This document shows, in pieces, positions 1 through 7,853 of a stretch of 64,000 nt of DNA; within the stretch, counting starts at the first letter, position 1, and every line of letters starts with the position of its first letter. The translations under genes were made by a program, and so were the position numbers. Source of the stretch: Streptomyces sannanensis (GTDB taxonomy: Bacteria; Actinomycetota; Actinomycetes; Streptomycetales; Streptomycetaceae); contig NZ_BAAAYL010000001.1 in the NCBI RefSeq assembly GCF_039536205.1, forward strand, positions 3,038,001 through 3,102,000, given 5' to 3'. The notes under the pieces were generated by a model. The model worked only from the letters and a program-made list of their open reading frames with translations, searched no databases and was not told where the DNA came from.

Positions 1-1048
1 CGGCACTGATCACGGAGGCACGGCTGTTGTTGCTGTCCTCCAGCAGCTTGTCCAGTTCCTCGGCCTGGGCCTTGGCCGGGTCCTCGGCGGGCTGCGTGGC
101 CGACTTCTGCTCGGCCTCCGGCGCGTTCGTGGCCGCGACCGGCTGCGTGCCGTTCTTGTCCTCGTCGCCGCCGCTCATCAGGGCGCCGGCGAGCAGTCCC
201 ACGACAGCGCATCCGACGACCACCGCGCTGATCAGCACCGCGTGCGCCGGCTTGCGCGCCGGCCCCGCGCGCTCGGGCTCGGGCTCGGCGCGCCGGCCCC
301 GCGGCCGCAGGGGCTCGTACGGGGGCGGCGGCGGCTGCTGCGGCTGCTGCGGCCTCCCTTCGTTGCGGAAGAGGCTGTCGAACTCGGAGGGCGGCTGCCG
401 CTCCCCGTAGGCCGCCTCCTGGGCGCCCACGGGCGGCAGGTACTGCGTCGCCTCGGCGTTCCCGGGGCCCGCCGCGCCGACCGGCGGCAAATACTGCGTC
501 GCCTCGGCGTTCCCGGGGCCCGCCGCGCCCACCGGCGGCAGGTACTGCGTCGCCTGCGCGTCGCCGGCCGCCGGGAACGGGTGCGCCGGCGCTCCGGCGG
601 CAGGCGCGGACGGGTGCGCCATGTACTGGGTCGCCTCGGAGTCCGTACCGCCCACCGCCTCGGGCGGCAGCGCTCCTCCCGCGACCGGCGGTATGTACTG
701 TGTCGCGCCCTGATCCACGGGCCCGCCGGCCGGCACCTCCGGCGGCAGCGGCTGGGCGGCCGGCGCGTTCCCGGCCTGCGCGGGCTCGGGCCAGCCCTGT
801 CCCGGGTAGGGCTGCTGCCCCGGGTACGCGGACTGCGCCGGCTGACCGGCATAGCCCTGTCCGCCCGGCTGCGCCTGCGGCGGCATCGGGGACGGGCCCC
901 AGGACTGGCCCCAGGCCTGGCCGCCCGGCGGGGTGCTCGGGGCGGCGGGGCCCCAGGAACCGCTTCCGTCCGCGGGCAGCACGACACCCTCGTGGGCGGG
1001 AGGCACCGCGGATATCTGCGGGTCCTCGCCCTGTCCGCTCTGCGTCAC
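1..1048 (-). CDS. Single-pass membrane protein with ATQY repeats (3'-truncated by window edge)
   Basis: Reads leftward off the window, so the C-terminus is missing; 349 codons are visible. The GTG start at 1046-1048 has a GGAG ribosome site about 7 bases upstream. Residues 1 to about 260 are Pro/Gln/Gly/Ala-rich and low in complexity. They carry five ATQY units (ATQYIPPV, ATQYMAHP and three ATQYLPPV), two of which lie in exact 17-residue tandem copies. One hydrophobic segment follows at about 266-291 (AHAVLISAVVVG...), then an Asp/Lys-rich tail. The topology suggests a disordered cytosolic arm anchored by one helix. I do not recognise a function. It lies 104 bases downstream of the HTH/TPR gene on the same strand, so co-transcription is possible. 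Confidence 0.8.
   Translation of the reverse strand, partial: MTQSGQGEDPQISAVPPAHEGVVLPADGSGSWGPAAPSTPPGGQAWGQSWGPSPMPPQAQPGGQGYAGQPAQSAYPGQQPYPGQGWPEPAQAGNAPAAQPLPPEVPAGGPVDQGATQYIPPVAGGALPPEAVGGTDSEATQYMAHPSAPAAGAPAHPFPAAGDAQATQYLPPVGAAGPGNAEATQYLPPVGAAGPGNAEATQYLPPVGAQEAAYGERQPPSEFDSLFRNEGRPQQPQQPPPPPYEPLRPRGRRAEPEPERAGPARKPAHAVLISAVVVGCAVVGLLAGALMSGGDEDKNGTQPVAATNAPEAEQKSATQPAEDPAKAQAEELDKLLEDSNNSRASVISA
430..554. repeat. 51-bp in-frame tandem repeat inside the ATQY protein gene
   Basis: The string tactgcgtcgcc recurs at 441, 492 and 543, a strict 51-bp period. Two near-identical units encode 17 residues (ATQYLPPVGAAGPGNAE on the minus strand), followed by a partial third. Such a unit could expand or contract by slippage without breaking the frame. 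Confidence 0.9.
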
Positions 1049-1152
1049 CGGGACTCCTACTTGTGAACCTACGGAATCGTCGGTTCACGCTACCGGGTGG
1101 CTCAGCGGATCTGCCACGCCCATCGGGTACGGGTACATAACAGGTGGTGCTC

Positions 1153-2535
1153 TCACGCCACCAGCATGTCGGCACGGGCACCGAACTCCCGCACCGCGGG
1201 CTCCTCCGCGTACGGTTCCAGGCGTAGCCGGAGGTCGTCCAGATAGTCCGCGCCGCGGTTGGAGCGCAGGGTGGCGAGCAACTCCACGGCCCGCAGGCCC
1301 GTATGACAGGCCTGTTCCACCTCGCGCTGCTGAACCTGGGCCGAGGCCAGCAGGATCAGCCCGATCGTGCGGCGGCGCGCCCTCGACTCCGGGTGGGCAC
1401 CAAGGGATTCCTCGGCGCGCCTGGCCGCCGCGTCGGCCTGGCCGAGGTCACGGTGGCAGTGGGCCAACTCGTCGGCCAGATAGGCCCGGTCGAAGTGCGC
1501 GATCCAGTCCGGGTCGTCACCGGAGTCCGGGTCGACGCGGTCCATCGCGGCCAGGGCCCTGCCCGCCGCCTCCTGACAGGCGCGGGCGTCGCCCATGAGC
1601 GCGTGCCCGCGCGCCTCGGCGGCGTGGAACATCGCCTCCGCACGCGGGGTGACCCGGCCTCGCGTTCCTTCCTGCGCGGCCCTCGCCAACTGGGCGATCT
1701 CGCGCGGGTTCCCGAGCTGTGCGGCGAGGTGGCTCATCGAAGCGGCCAGTACACAGCCGCCGTAGCCGCGGTCGCCGGCCGCCTGGGCGAGGCGCAGCGC
1801 CTGGATGTAGTAGCGCTGGGCGAGCGCGGGCCGGCCGGTGTCGACGGCCATGTAACCGGCGAGTTCGGTGAGCCGGGCGACGGCCGCGAAGAGCCGGCGG
1901 CCGGTGGATTCGCGGTACGAGCCGGACAGCAGCCCGGAGACGACGCTGTTGAGGTAGTGCACGACGACCGGGCGGACATGGCCGCTGCCGAACCGGTGGT
2001 CCAGTTCGACGAGGGCGTCGGTCATGGCCCGTACCGCCGCCACGTCCGAGGCCCCGACCCGCGCGCCCGCGGACCGGGCGACCTGTGCGTCGGCGCCGGT
2101 GATCAGCCAGTCGCGGCTGGGCTCGACGAGCGCGGACGCGGCCACCGTGGCCCCGGTGAGGATCTCGCGGCGGCCGACGTCGCTGCGCCACAGCTCGCAG
2201 ACCTGCTCGATGGCTCCGAGGACGGTGGGCGAGAACTGCAGGCCGACGTCGGAGGCGAGGTTCTTGCCGTTGGCCATGCCGATCTCCTCGATCGAGACCG
2301 TACGCGCGAGTTTGCGGCCCAGCGCCTCGGCGATGATCCCCGGTGCCCGGCCGCGCGGCTGCTGGCCGCGCAGCCAACGGGCCACGGACGTCTTGTCGTA
2401 GCGGAGGTCGAGTCCGCGTTCCGCGCCGACCATGTTGACGCGGCGGGCGAGCCCGGCGTTGGAGCACCCGGCTTCCTGGATGAGTGCCTGCAGCCGTTCG
2501 TTGGGCTGACGGGCTACGAGAGGCCTGGCTGCCAT
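1153..2535 (-). CDS. XRE-like HTH regulator with TPR-type C-terminal region
   Basis: 460 residues from the ATG at 2533-2535, chosen because an AGGGGGT ribosome site lies just upstream; a longer frame exists but starts without one. Residues about 10-85 form an HTH-like region (NERLQALIQEAGCSNAG, then TSVARWLRGQ). Residues about 170-450 are helical and Ala/Leu-rich with repeating A-x2-A-x3-Y/L patterns typical of TPR hairpins (AQRYYIQALRLAQAAGD, FDRAYLADELAHCHRDLG). The layout resembles the large Streptomyces HTH-TPR regulators of development and antibiotic production such as NsdA, but only by architecture. Two direct repeats sit 22 bases upstream of the start and suggest autoregulation. The regulated genes are not known. 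Confidence 0.85.
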   Translation of the reverse strand: MAARPLVARQPNERLQALIQEAGCSNAGLARRVNMVGAERGLDLRYDKTSVARWLRGQQPRGRAPGIIAEALGRKLARTVSIEEIGMANGKNLASDVGLQFSPTVLGAIEQVCELWRSDVGRREILTGATVAASALVEPSRDWLITGADAQVARSAGARVGASDVAAVRAMTDALVELDHRFGSGHVRPVVVHYLNSVVSGLLSGSYRESTGRRLFAAVARLTELAGYMAVDTGRPALAQRYYIQALRLAQAAGDRGYGGCVLAASMSHLAAQLGNPREIAQLARAAQEGTRGRVTPRAEAMFHAAEARGHALMGDARACQEAAGRALAAMDRVDPDSGDDPDWIAHFDRAYLADELAHCHRDLGQADAAARRAEESLGAHPESRARRRTIGLILLASAQVQQREVEQACHTGLRAVELLATLRSNRGADYLDDLRLRLEPYAEEPAVREFGARADMLVA

Positions 2536-2556
2536 GACTACCCCCTGAGGCGGCAA

Positions 2557-2576
2557 TGATCACTGTCTGATCACTG
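2557..2576. promoter_or_regulatory. 11-bp-phased direct repeat, candidate operator
   Basis: TGATCACTG occurs at 2557-2565 and again at 2568-2576, one helical turn apart. It begins 22 bases upstream of the HTH/TPR start on the minus strand, with TGATCA itself palindromic. Phased half sites before a regulator start suggest binding by the adjacent HTH protein. This is inference. Confidence 0.5.
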
Positions 2577-2722
2577 CCCTTGGAAAAGCGGAGAAATGCG
2601 GATGCGTCGGATGGTTCGTGGAAGATGACTTCCTGTGCCGCTCTACACGTGCTTCCACGCATGTGGCTACCCGCCCTGTGCGGCGCCCCCGCATGCGCGC
2701 CCCCGGCCATGCATCCATGCGC

Positions 2723-2734
2723 CCCGCATGCGGG
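2723..2734. promoter_or_regulatory. Perfect 12-bp palindrome in divergent intergenic region
   Basis: CCCGCATGCGGG lies 47 bases before the prim-pol-like start, in a tract with several other GCATGC or ATGC cores (2690-2735). It could be an operator for the divergent gene pair. No known regulator motif is recognised. Confidence 0.35.
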
Positions 2735-2780
2735 ATCGGCACTCCCGGCCCGGCCCGCCGCACGCCCGTAACCCCAGGTG

Positions 2781-3479
2781 ATGGCGGGAGTTGAGTTCTT
2801 CGTGGAAGAGACCATCGGAGTCACGGAGTCCGCACGGATCCCCAAGCAACGCGGCGACCAACTGCTGGACAGCGCCGTGCGGTACGTGGAAGAGCGGCAC
2901 TGGGATGTGTTCCCCGGCACCTGGCTGGAGCCGGAGAACGGTACGGAACGCTGCTCGTGCGGCGACACCGGGTGCCCTGTGCCGGGCGCGCACCCGGCCC
3001 GGCCGGACTGGGCGACGCAGGTGACCGGCAGCGCGGTCGTCGCGCGCCGGCTGTGGTCCAGGCAGCCGAGGGCATCGGTCCTGCTGCCGGCCGGCCGTAC
3101 CTTCGACGCGGTCGATGTGCCCGAGGCCGCCGGATTCCTGGCGCTGGCCCGGATGGAGCGGATGGATCTGACCCTGGGCCCGGTCATCTGCGCCCCGGAC
3201 CGCCGGATGCTGTTCTTCGTCCTGCCCGGCACCGCCGCCAAGGCGCCCGAGCTGGTGCGGAAGTTGGGCTGGACGGTGTCCGCGATCGACCTGATGGCAC
3301 GTGGCGAGGGCGACTACGTGGCGGCGCCGCCGACCCGGATCGGCGGTCGTGGCGCGGTGCAGTGGGCACGCCGGCCCACTCCGGCCAACCGCTGGCTGCC
3401 GGACGCGGAGGAGCTGATCAGCCCGCTGGCGTACGCATGCGGACGGGAGGCCGCAGCTGCCAAGTCACGCCGAAAGTAG
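2781..3479 (+). CDS. Bifunctional primase/polymerase N-terminal-like protein
   Basis: 232 residues from ATG 2781 (a GTG immediately before it is also possible). The fold cues match the stand-alone Streptomyces proteins carrying only the prim-pol N-terminal domain: an N-terminal helix, then C-S-C-G-D-T-G-C-P-V-P-G-A-H-P at about 56-70, a short Cys/His cluster, then the WATQVTGSA and LLPAGRTFDAVDVP strands. Family knowledge links the fold to primase-polymerases of mobile elements. These short chromosomal versions have no demonstrated activity and I see no clear catalytic D-x-D. It stands alone and is transcribed away from the HTH/TPR gene. Confidence 0.75.
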   Translation: MAGVEFFVEETIGVTESARIPKQRGDQLLDSAVRYVEERHWDVFPGTWLEPENGTERCSCGDTGCPVPGAHPARPDWATQVTGSAVVARRLWSRQPRASVLLPAGRTFDAVDVPEAAGFLALARMERMDLTLGPVICAPDRRMLFFVLPGTAAKAPELVRKLGWTVSAIDLMARGEGDYVAAPPTRIGGRGAVQWARRPTPANRWLPDAEELISPLAYACGREAAAAKSRRK

Positions 3480-3481
3480 GG

Positions 3482-3504
3482 TGTTCCCGTAAAAGCGGGG
3501 AACA
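3482..3504. promoter_or_regulatory. Inverted repeat between prim-pol gene and ABC operon
   Basis: TGTTCCC (3482-3488) and GGGAACA (3498-3504) are perfect arms around a 9-base loop. No T-run follows, so this is either a weak terminator for the upstream gene or an operator or leader hairpin for the ABC operon starting at 3526. Confidence 0.5.
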
Positions 3505-3525
3505 TCCGAAAGGCAGTTGAGCACC

Positions 3526-4347
3526 ATGCGGGGCCAGGGAGTCGAAGGAACGGGCGCAGCACCGGAGGTGACGCCGCCCGCGGTTCGCATACAGGGGCTG
3601 TGGAAGCGTTTCGGTGAGCAGATCGCCGTCGCGGGCATCGATCTGGAGCTGCCCGCGGGCCGGTTCATCGGTCTGGTGGGGCCGAACGGTGCGGGCAAGA
3701 CGACCACGCTGTCGATGGTCACCGGGCTGCTGAGGCCGGATCAGGGGACCGTCGAGGTGGCCGGCCACGATGTGTGGCGGGACCCGGTCGAGGTCAAGGC
3801 CAGGATCGGTGTACTGCCCGAGGGGCTGCGGCTCTTCGAACGTCTCTCGGGACGCGAACTCCTCGGCTACATCGGCCGGCTGCGGGGGCTGCCAGGCGCC
3901 GAGACCGACAAGCGGGCCACCCAGCTGCTGGACGTTCTCGATCTGGCGGGCTCTCAGCACAAGCTGGTCGTCGACTACTCGACGGGTATGCGCAAGAAAA
4001 TCGGCCTGGCCGCCGCGCTGTTGCACAACCCCGAAGTGCTGTTCCTGGACGAACCCTTCGAGGGCGTCGACCCGGTCTCCGCGCAGACGATCCGCGGAGT
4101 GCTGGAGCGTTACACCGCCTCCGGGGCGACCGTCGTCTTCTCCAGCCATGTCATGGAGCTCGTCGAGTCGCTGTGCGACTGGGTCGCCGTGATGGCGGCC
4201 GGCCGGATCCGCGCGCACGGTCCGCTGGCCGAGGTACGGGGTGACGCGCCCACCCTCCAGAGCGCCTTCCTGGAACTGGTCGGCGCGAACGGCCGGGACG
4301 CCGGTGCGTCCCTGGACTGGCTCGGCGGCGGGGCGGCAGGCCGGTGA
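3526..4347 (+). CDS. ABC transporter ATP-binding protein
   Basis: 273 residues from ATG 3526; the AAGG at 3510-3513 is well spaced for this ATG and too close for the TTG at 3517. Walker A GPNGAGKT is at about 52-59, a degenerate signature YSTGMRKKI at about 150, Walker B VLFLDEPFEGVDP next, and the H-loop in VVFSSHVMELVE. It is the nucleotide-binding half of an ABC-2-like exporter with the next gene, which it overlaps by 4 bases (GTGA), implying translational coupling. Substrate unknown. Confidence 0.93.
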   Translation: MRGQGVEGTGAAPEVTPPAVRIQGLWKRFGEQIAVAGIDLELPAGRFIGLVGPNGAGKTTTLSMVTGLLRPDQGTVEVAGHDVWRDPVEVKARIGVLPEGLRLFERLSGRELLGYIGRLRGLPGAETDKRATQLLDVLDLAGSQHKLVVDYSTGMRKKIGLAAALLHNPEVLFLDEPFEGVDPVSAQTIRGVLERYTASGATVVFSSHVMELVESLCDWVAVMAAGRIRAHGPLAEVRGDAPTLQSAFLELVGANGRDAGASLDWLGGGAAGR

Positions 4348-5939
4348 GCGCCCCCTCCCTCACTCCGATTTTCGTACGGCTCAAGCTGTCGCTGCTGAAG
4401 AACGGTCTGAAGCGGTCCTCCGGCCGCCGGGCCGCGTACATCGCGTCGGCCGTGCTGGCGCTCCTCCTCGCCGCTCTTGAGCTGCTCGGACTGGTCCTGA
4501 TGCGCGGCAACGAGAACGCGGCCACGCTCGTGGTGCTGCTCACCGGGGTGCTCGCGCTGGGCTGGACCTTCATGCCGCTCTTCTTCCCGTCGGGCGACGA
4601 GACGCTGGATCCGACCCGGCTGGTGATGCTGCCGCTGCGACCGCGCCGGCTGACCGTCGCGCTGCTCGTGTCGTCGCTGGTGGGCATCGGGCCGTTCTTC
4701 TCGCTCTGCCTGGTCGTCGGCTCGGTGATCGCCGTGGCGCACGGAGCGGCGGCCCTCGTGGTGGGTGTGCTCGCCGTGGTGCTCACGATGCTGGTGTGCG
4801 TGGCGCTGGCGCGGGCGGTCGTCGCGGCCAACACCCGGCTGCTGACCTCCCGCAAGGGGCGTGATCTGGCGGTGCTCAGCGGTCTGGTGATCGCGGTCGG
4901 CCTCCAGGTCGTCAACTTCGGTGCACAGCGGCTCGGCGACGATGCCGGGCTCGCGACACTCGAACCGGTCGCGGACGTGGTGCGCTGGCTGCCGCCCGCG
5001 TCGGCGATCGGCGCGGTGGACGCCGCGAGCGAGGGAGCGTACGGGCGGGCCGCCGCCGGACTGCTGCTGACCGCCGCAGCCCTGGTCGCGCTGCTGTGGG
5101 TCTGGCAGCGCTCACTGGTGAAACTGATGACGGCGCCGGACGGTTCGACGCTCGAGGCCGCGTCGGGGCCCTCGCGCAAGGAGTCCGCGCGCGGACTTGG
5201 GCGGCTGCTGCCCGAGGGGCGCACCGGGGCGACGGTGCAGCGCACCCTGCAGTACATGTGGCGGCACCCCAAGATCCGGGCCGGTCTGGTGACCGCGCTG
5301 GCCATCGGCCTGATCGTGCCGGTGTTCAACGTCCTCAACGGCGCCGGGACCGTCTACTTCGGCTGCTTCGCCGCGTGGATGATGGGCATGGGGATGTACA
5401 ACCAGTTCGGGCAGGACAGCTCCGCCTTCTGGATGGTGCTGACGACGATCTCCTCGCCACGTGACGCCTATCTCGAACTGCGGGCGCGGACCATCGCGTT
5501 GATGATCGTCACCGTGCCGTACTCGGTGCTGGTCACCGTGGTCACGGCGGCCCTCGCCGACGACTGGGCGGCGCTGCCCGAGGCGCTCGGGCTCACCTTC
5601 GCGCTGCTCGGCGGAATGCTGGCGACCGGCGCGGTGGCCTCGGCCGGCTTCCCGTACTCGATCCCGCAGGACAGCGCGCACCGGAACGTGGCGCCGGGTC
5701 AGGGCGCGATCGCCTGGATCTCCATGTTCGGCGGGATGGTCTCGGCGTTCCTGCTGTGCGTGCCGGTGGTCGCGCTGACCGTGTGGCTGCATCTGTCCGG
5801 CGGGCATGCCTGGCTGTGGCTGCTGCTGCCGCTGGGCGCCGTGTACGGCACGCTGCTGATATGGGGCGCTCTGCGCTGGGCGGGCCCGCGTACCGCGGAG
5901 CGGCTGCCGGAGATCCTGACGGCAGTGAGCAAGGGTTGA
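4344..5939 (+). CDS. ABC exporter membrane subunit
   Basis: 531 residues from GTG 4344, which overlaps the stop of the ATPase gene. It is strongly hydrophobic with about 10-12 predicted membrane spans (for example ALLLAALELLGLVLM and LLCVPVVALTVWLHL) and a long cytoplasmic loop near 240-300. It has no similarity to import permeases: no EAA loop and no binding-protein gene nearby, which fits export. The last codons and TGA stop abut the end of an IS605-type element, so the native C-terminus may have been replaced (see findings). Confidence 0.88.
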   Translation: MSAPSLTPIFVRLKLSLLKNGLKRSSGRRAAYIASAVLALLLAALELLGLVLMRGNENAATLVVLLTGVLALGWTFMPLFFPSGDETLDPTRLVMLPLRPRRLTVALLVSSLVGIGPFFSLCLVVGSVIAVAHGAAALVVGVLAVVLTMLVCVALARAVVAANTRLLTSRKGRDLAVLSGLVIAVGLQVVNFGAQRLGDDAGLATLEPVADVVRWLPPASAIGAVDAASEGAYGRAAAGLLLTAAALVALLWVWQRSLVKLMTAPDGSTLEAASGPSRKESARGLGRLLPEGRTGATVQRTLQYMWRHPKIRAGLVTALAIGLIVPVFNVLNGAGTVYFGCFAAWMMGMGMYNQFGQDSSAFWMVLTTISSPRDAYLELRARTIALMIVTVPYSVLVTVVTAALADDWAALPEALGLTFALLGGMLATGAVASAGFPYSIPQDSAHRNVAPGQGAIAWISMFGGMVSAFLLCVPVVALTVWLHLSGGHAWLWLLLPLGAVYGTLLIWGALRWAGPRTAERLPEILTAVSKG

Positions 5940-5944
5940 CGTCC

Positions 5945-5966
5945 TCACCCACGTGAACGTGGGTGA
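5945..5966. repeat. IS605-family right-end hairpin
   Basis: TCACCCACGT (5945-5954) pairs perfectly with ACGTGGGTGA (5957-5966) around GA. It sits directly after the tnpB reading frame on the minus strand, where IS200/IS605/IS1341 elements carry the end hairpin that also forms the 3' part of the TnpB guide RNA. Read on the minus strand, the hairpin is followed by GGACGTCAA, so the guide segment would be the flanking permease sequence. Confidence 0.7.
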
Positions 5967-6420
5967 TTCCCGCCTGCCTCGCCGCAGTGAGCGGCGGGGC
6001 TTCGGGGGGGGTCCTGCTTCGACGAGTGCTGCCCCGGCATGCGGGGGCTTACGTGCTCTCCACAGGCGTTTTGACGCTCCGCCCGTCCGGCGGCGCGTAT
6101 GTTGATCTCGGCGTTGGCGTCCCGGTCGTGTCGCGTTCCGCACTCCGTGCAGGTCCAGGCGCGCATGTGCAACTCTGCGCGGCCTTTCGGGCCGGTGAGG
6201 CACCCTCAGCGGGAACACAGCCGGGTGGAGGGGAACCAGCGGGAGACCCTGATGAAGGTTCGCCCGTACCTGGCGCACTTGGCCTGAAGGGTGCGGATGA
6301 ACATGCCGAGGGACTGGTCGTGGACGCTCTTGCCGAGTCTGCCGCGCCGGGTGGCCATGCCTTTGACGTTCATGTCTCCACGTGGACCGCTTGGCTCTCG
6401 CGGACGAATGCGGGTGGTCT
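5945..6420 (-). pseudogene. tnpB: Decayed IS605/IS1341 tnpB (C-terminal part only)
   Basis: Minus-strand conceptual translation matches the C-terminal part of TnpB. In order: VRESQAVHVE, DMNVKGMATRRGRLGKSVHD, QSLGMFIRTLQAKCARYGR, WFPSTRLCSR, WTCTECGTRHDRDANAEINI. The first two stretches are separated by a frameshift near 6380 (one base lost in GTGGAG-ACATGAAC). The second zinc-ribbon cysteine codon is TGA (6206-6208), after which the frame continues intact. The N-terminal half and the left end are absent. TnpB is an RNA-guided nuclease that helps IS605 elements persist; this copy cannot make it. The remnant stops where the hydrolase gene ends (6446). Confidence 0.82.
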
Positions 6421-6445
6421 CCTGATCGAAGTTCCCGGGTGGCCG

Positions 6446-7315
6446 TCAGGAGTAGACCCGCGCGGTCTCCTCCAGGAACGGCTCCACGACCGCGCGCCAG
6501 CCCTCCGGCTGGTCGTAGTGGACCAGATGACCGGCCTCGGGCACCTCGGCGTACTGCCCCTGGGGCAGCACCCGCACCATTTCCTGCGCCTCCGCCCGGC
6601 CCAGCTCGCCGTCCAGGCCGCGCACGACCAGCGTCGGGCAGCGGACCATCGCGAGCTCCTCCCAGTGCGCGTCGTACACCCAGGTCTCGCGGGACGTGAG
6701 CATCTGCCGCCGGGAGAAGACCGGCCGCCAGCCGTCCGTCCGCTCGGCCATCACCTCGGCGAAGAACTCACCGCGTGCCGGATTCGGCCGCTCCACCCAG
6801 GGATCGTCCTCGCCGAACCACTTCCGCACGTCCGCGAGCGTCGCGAACGGCACCGGCCAGGCCCGGAACCAGTCCGTCCACTCCCGCTGGGAGGCCGCGC
6901 CGAGCGCGGAGGCACGCATGTCGCAGATGACCAGCGCCCGCACCAGATCGGGTCGTCCGGCGGCGAGCTGCCAGGCGGTCAGCGCGCCCATGGAGTGACC
7001 GATCAGGATCACCGGCCCGAGGCCCAGCTGCTCGACGGCGGCCTCGACGTCGTCCACATACGCCTCGCGGGTGTACGGACCGTCCACCGGCTTGTCGCTG
7101 CGGCCGTGTCCGCGCTGGTCGAGGGCGACCGCCCGGTGCCGCTCGGCGAGCCAGCGGGCCGTGCCGGCCCAGTGCGAGGCGCGGCCCATGAGCCCGTGCA
7201 GCAGCAGGACGCCGGGGGCGCTCCCGTCCTCGCCCCGCTCCTTCGGGGGGTCCGCGAACTCCCAGGCCGCGAGGCGTACGCCGTCGGCTCCGGTTACGTC
7301 CATGCGTCGCGCCAT
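6446..7315 (-). CDS. Alpha/beta hydrolase
   Basis: 289 residues from the ATG at 7313-7315, preceded by AGGG; a GTG 12 bases upstream is an alternative start. The fold markers are clear: oxyanion motif LLLHGLMG (about 37-44), DQRGHGRSD, nucleophile elbow GHSMG (Ser about 108), and a C-terminal EAGHLVHYDQ with the catalytic His. Typical length for the family of esterases, haloperoxidases and C-C hydrolases; substrate cannot be assigned. A LexA-like box lies 62 bases upstream. Confidence 0.93.
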   Translation of the reverse strand: MARRMDVTGADGVRLAAWEFADPPKERGEDGSAPGVLLLHGLMGRASHWAGTARWLAERHRAVALDQRGHGRSDKPVDGPYTREAYVDDVEAAVEQLGLGPVILIGHSMGALTAWQLAAGRPDLVRALVICDMRASALGAASQREWTDWFRAWPVPFATLADVRKWFGEDDPWVERPNPARGEFFAEVMAERTDGWRPVFSRRQMLTSRETWVYDAHWEELAMVRCPTLVVRGLDGELGRAEAQEMVRVLPQGQYAEVPEAGHLVHYDQPEGWRAVVEPFLEETARVYS

Positions 7316-7377
7316 ATGCCCTGGCACCCCCTTCTGTCCCGGATCGGTCCCTGCGTACCGTGGTTCACCTCAGGCTA

Positions 7378-7393
7378 TCGAACCCCTATTCGA
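7378..7393. promoter_or_regulatory. Candidate LexA (SOS) box
   Basis: TCGAACCCCTATTCGA matches the actinobacterial SOS consensus TCGAAC-N4-GTTCGA at all fixed positions but one (A for G). It lies 62 bases upstream of the alpha/beta hydrolase start. Inference only. Confidence 0.4.
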
Positions 7394-7541
7394 AAATCGG
7401 CGTACGCCACTCAACACCGCTCGTTCGAGTGACGGCACTCAAGGATTGACATCCGCTGCCGAGGGGAGATCTTCAACGGGGGACGGACCGCTCGGGGAAA
7501 TCGGTCCGAGGGAAGTGACCCTGAGAGCTCGGGGCTCCGGG

Positions 7542-7853
7542 TCACTGCGGGGGAGGTCGGGCCCCGGCGCCCCTTGGCGCCGGGGCCTTCCTCATATGCC
7601 GCTCGCGGGCGCACTCCCTGCTCCCTCCCGACAGCGGGACTCCTGCGGTGGGCCCGGCCGCTGCCCTCAGGTCGTATGCCTCACGCCACAGCCTGGCACG
7701 CGATCCGTCCGACCGCTGCCATTCGGACCACAATTCGCCCCGGGTTTCCGGGAGCAGGGCCCCGGCGCACCCGAGCGCGGGGAGGGCGTACGCCCAGCGC
7801 TCAGCGCCCAGCTGGGGGAGCGTCGCGACGGGGCAAGTTGCCGGGAGGGGCAC
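7542..7853 (-). CDS. Doubtful small hypothetical protein downstream of dmdR1
   Basis: An open frame of 103 codons starts with GTG at 7851-7853 and overlaps the dmdR1 TAG stop by one base, so coupled translation is possible. The middle part (ERWAYALPALGCAGALLPET, SEWQRSDGSRARLWREAYDL) reads like protein. However, the first 20 codons overlap a dispersed CCCCCAGCTGG repeat, and the last 15 codons lie in a perfect 12-bp terminator-like stem. It may be a decayed gene or only trailer RNA. Confidence 0.3.
   Translation of the reverse strand: MPLPATCPVATLPQLGAERWAYALPALGCAGALLPETRGELWSEWQRSDGSRARLWREAYDLRAAAGPTAGVPLSGGSRECARERHMRKAPAPRGAGARPPPQ
7560..7587. terminator. Strong hairpin, probable terminator of the dmdR1 transcript
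   Basis: GGCCCCGGCGCC (7560-7571) pairs perfectly with 7576-7587 around a 4-base loop, a 12-bp GC stem. There is no long T-run, as is usual in Streptomyces terminators. It is placed to end the leftward dmdR1 transcript. Confidence 0.65.

Noticed and set aside
5941..5971. CRISPR-like repeat GTCCTCACCCACGTGAACGT...
   Set aside because: It resembles actinobacterial type I-E repeats, but there is only one copy, no spacers and no cas genes. Its place after tnpB makes it an IS605 end hairpin.
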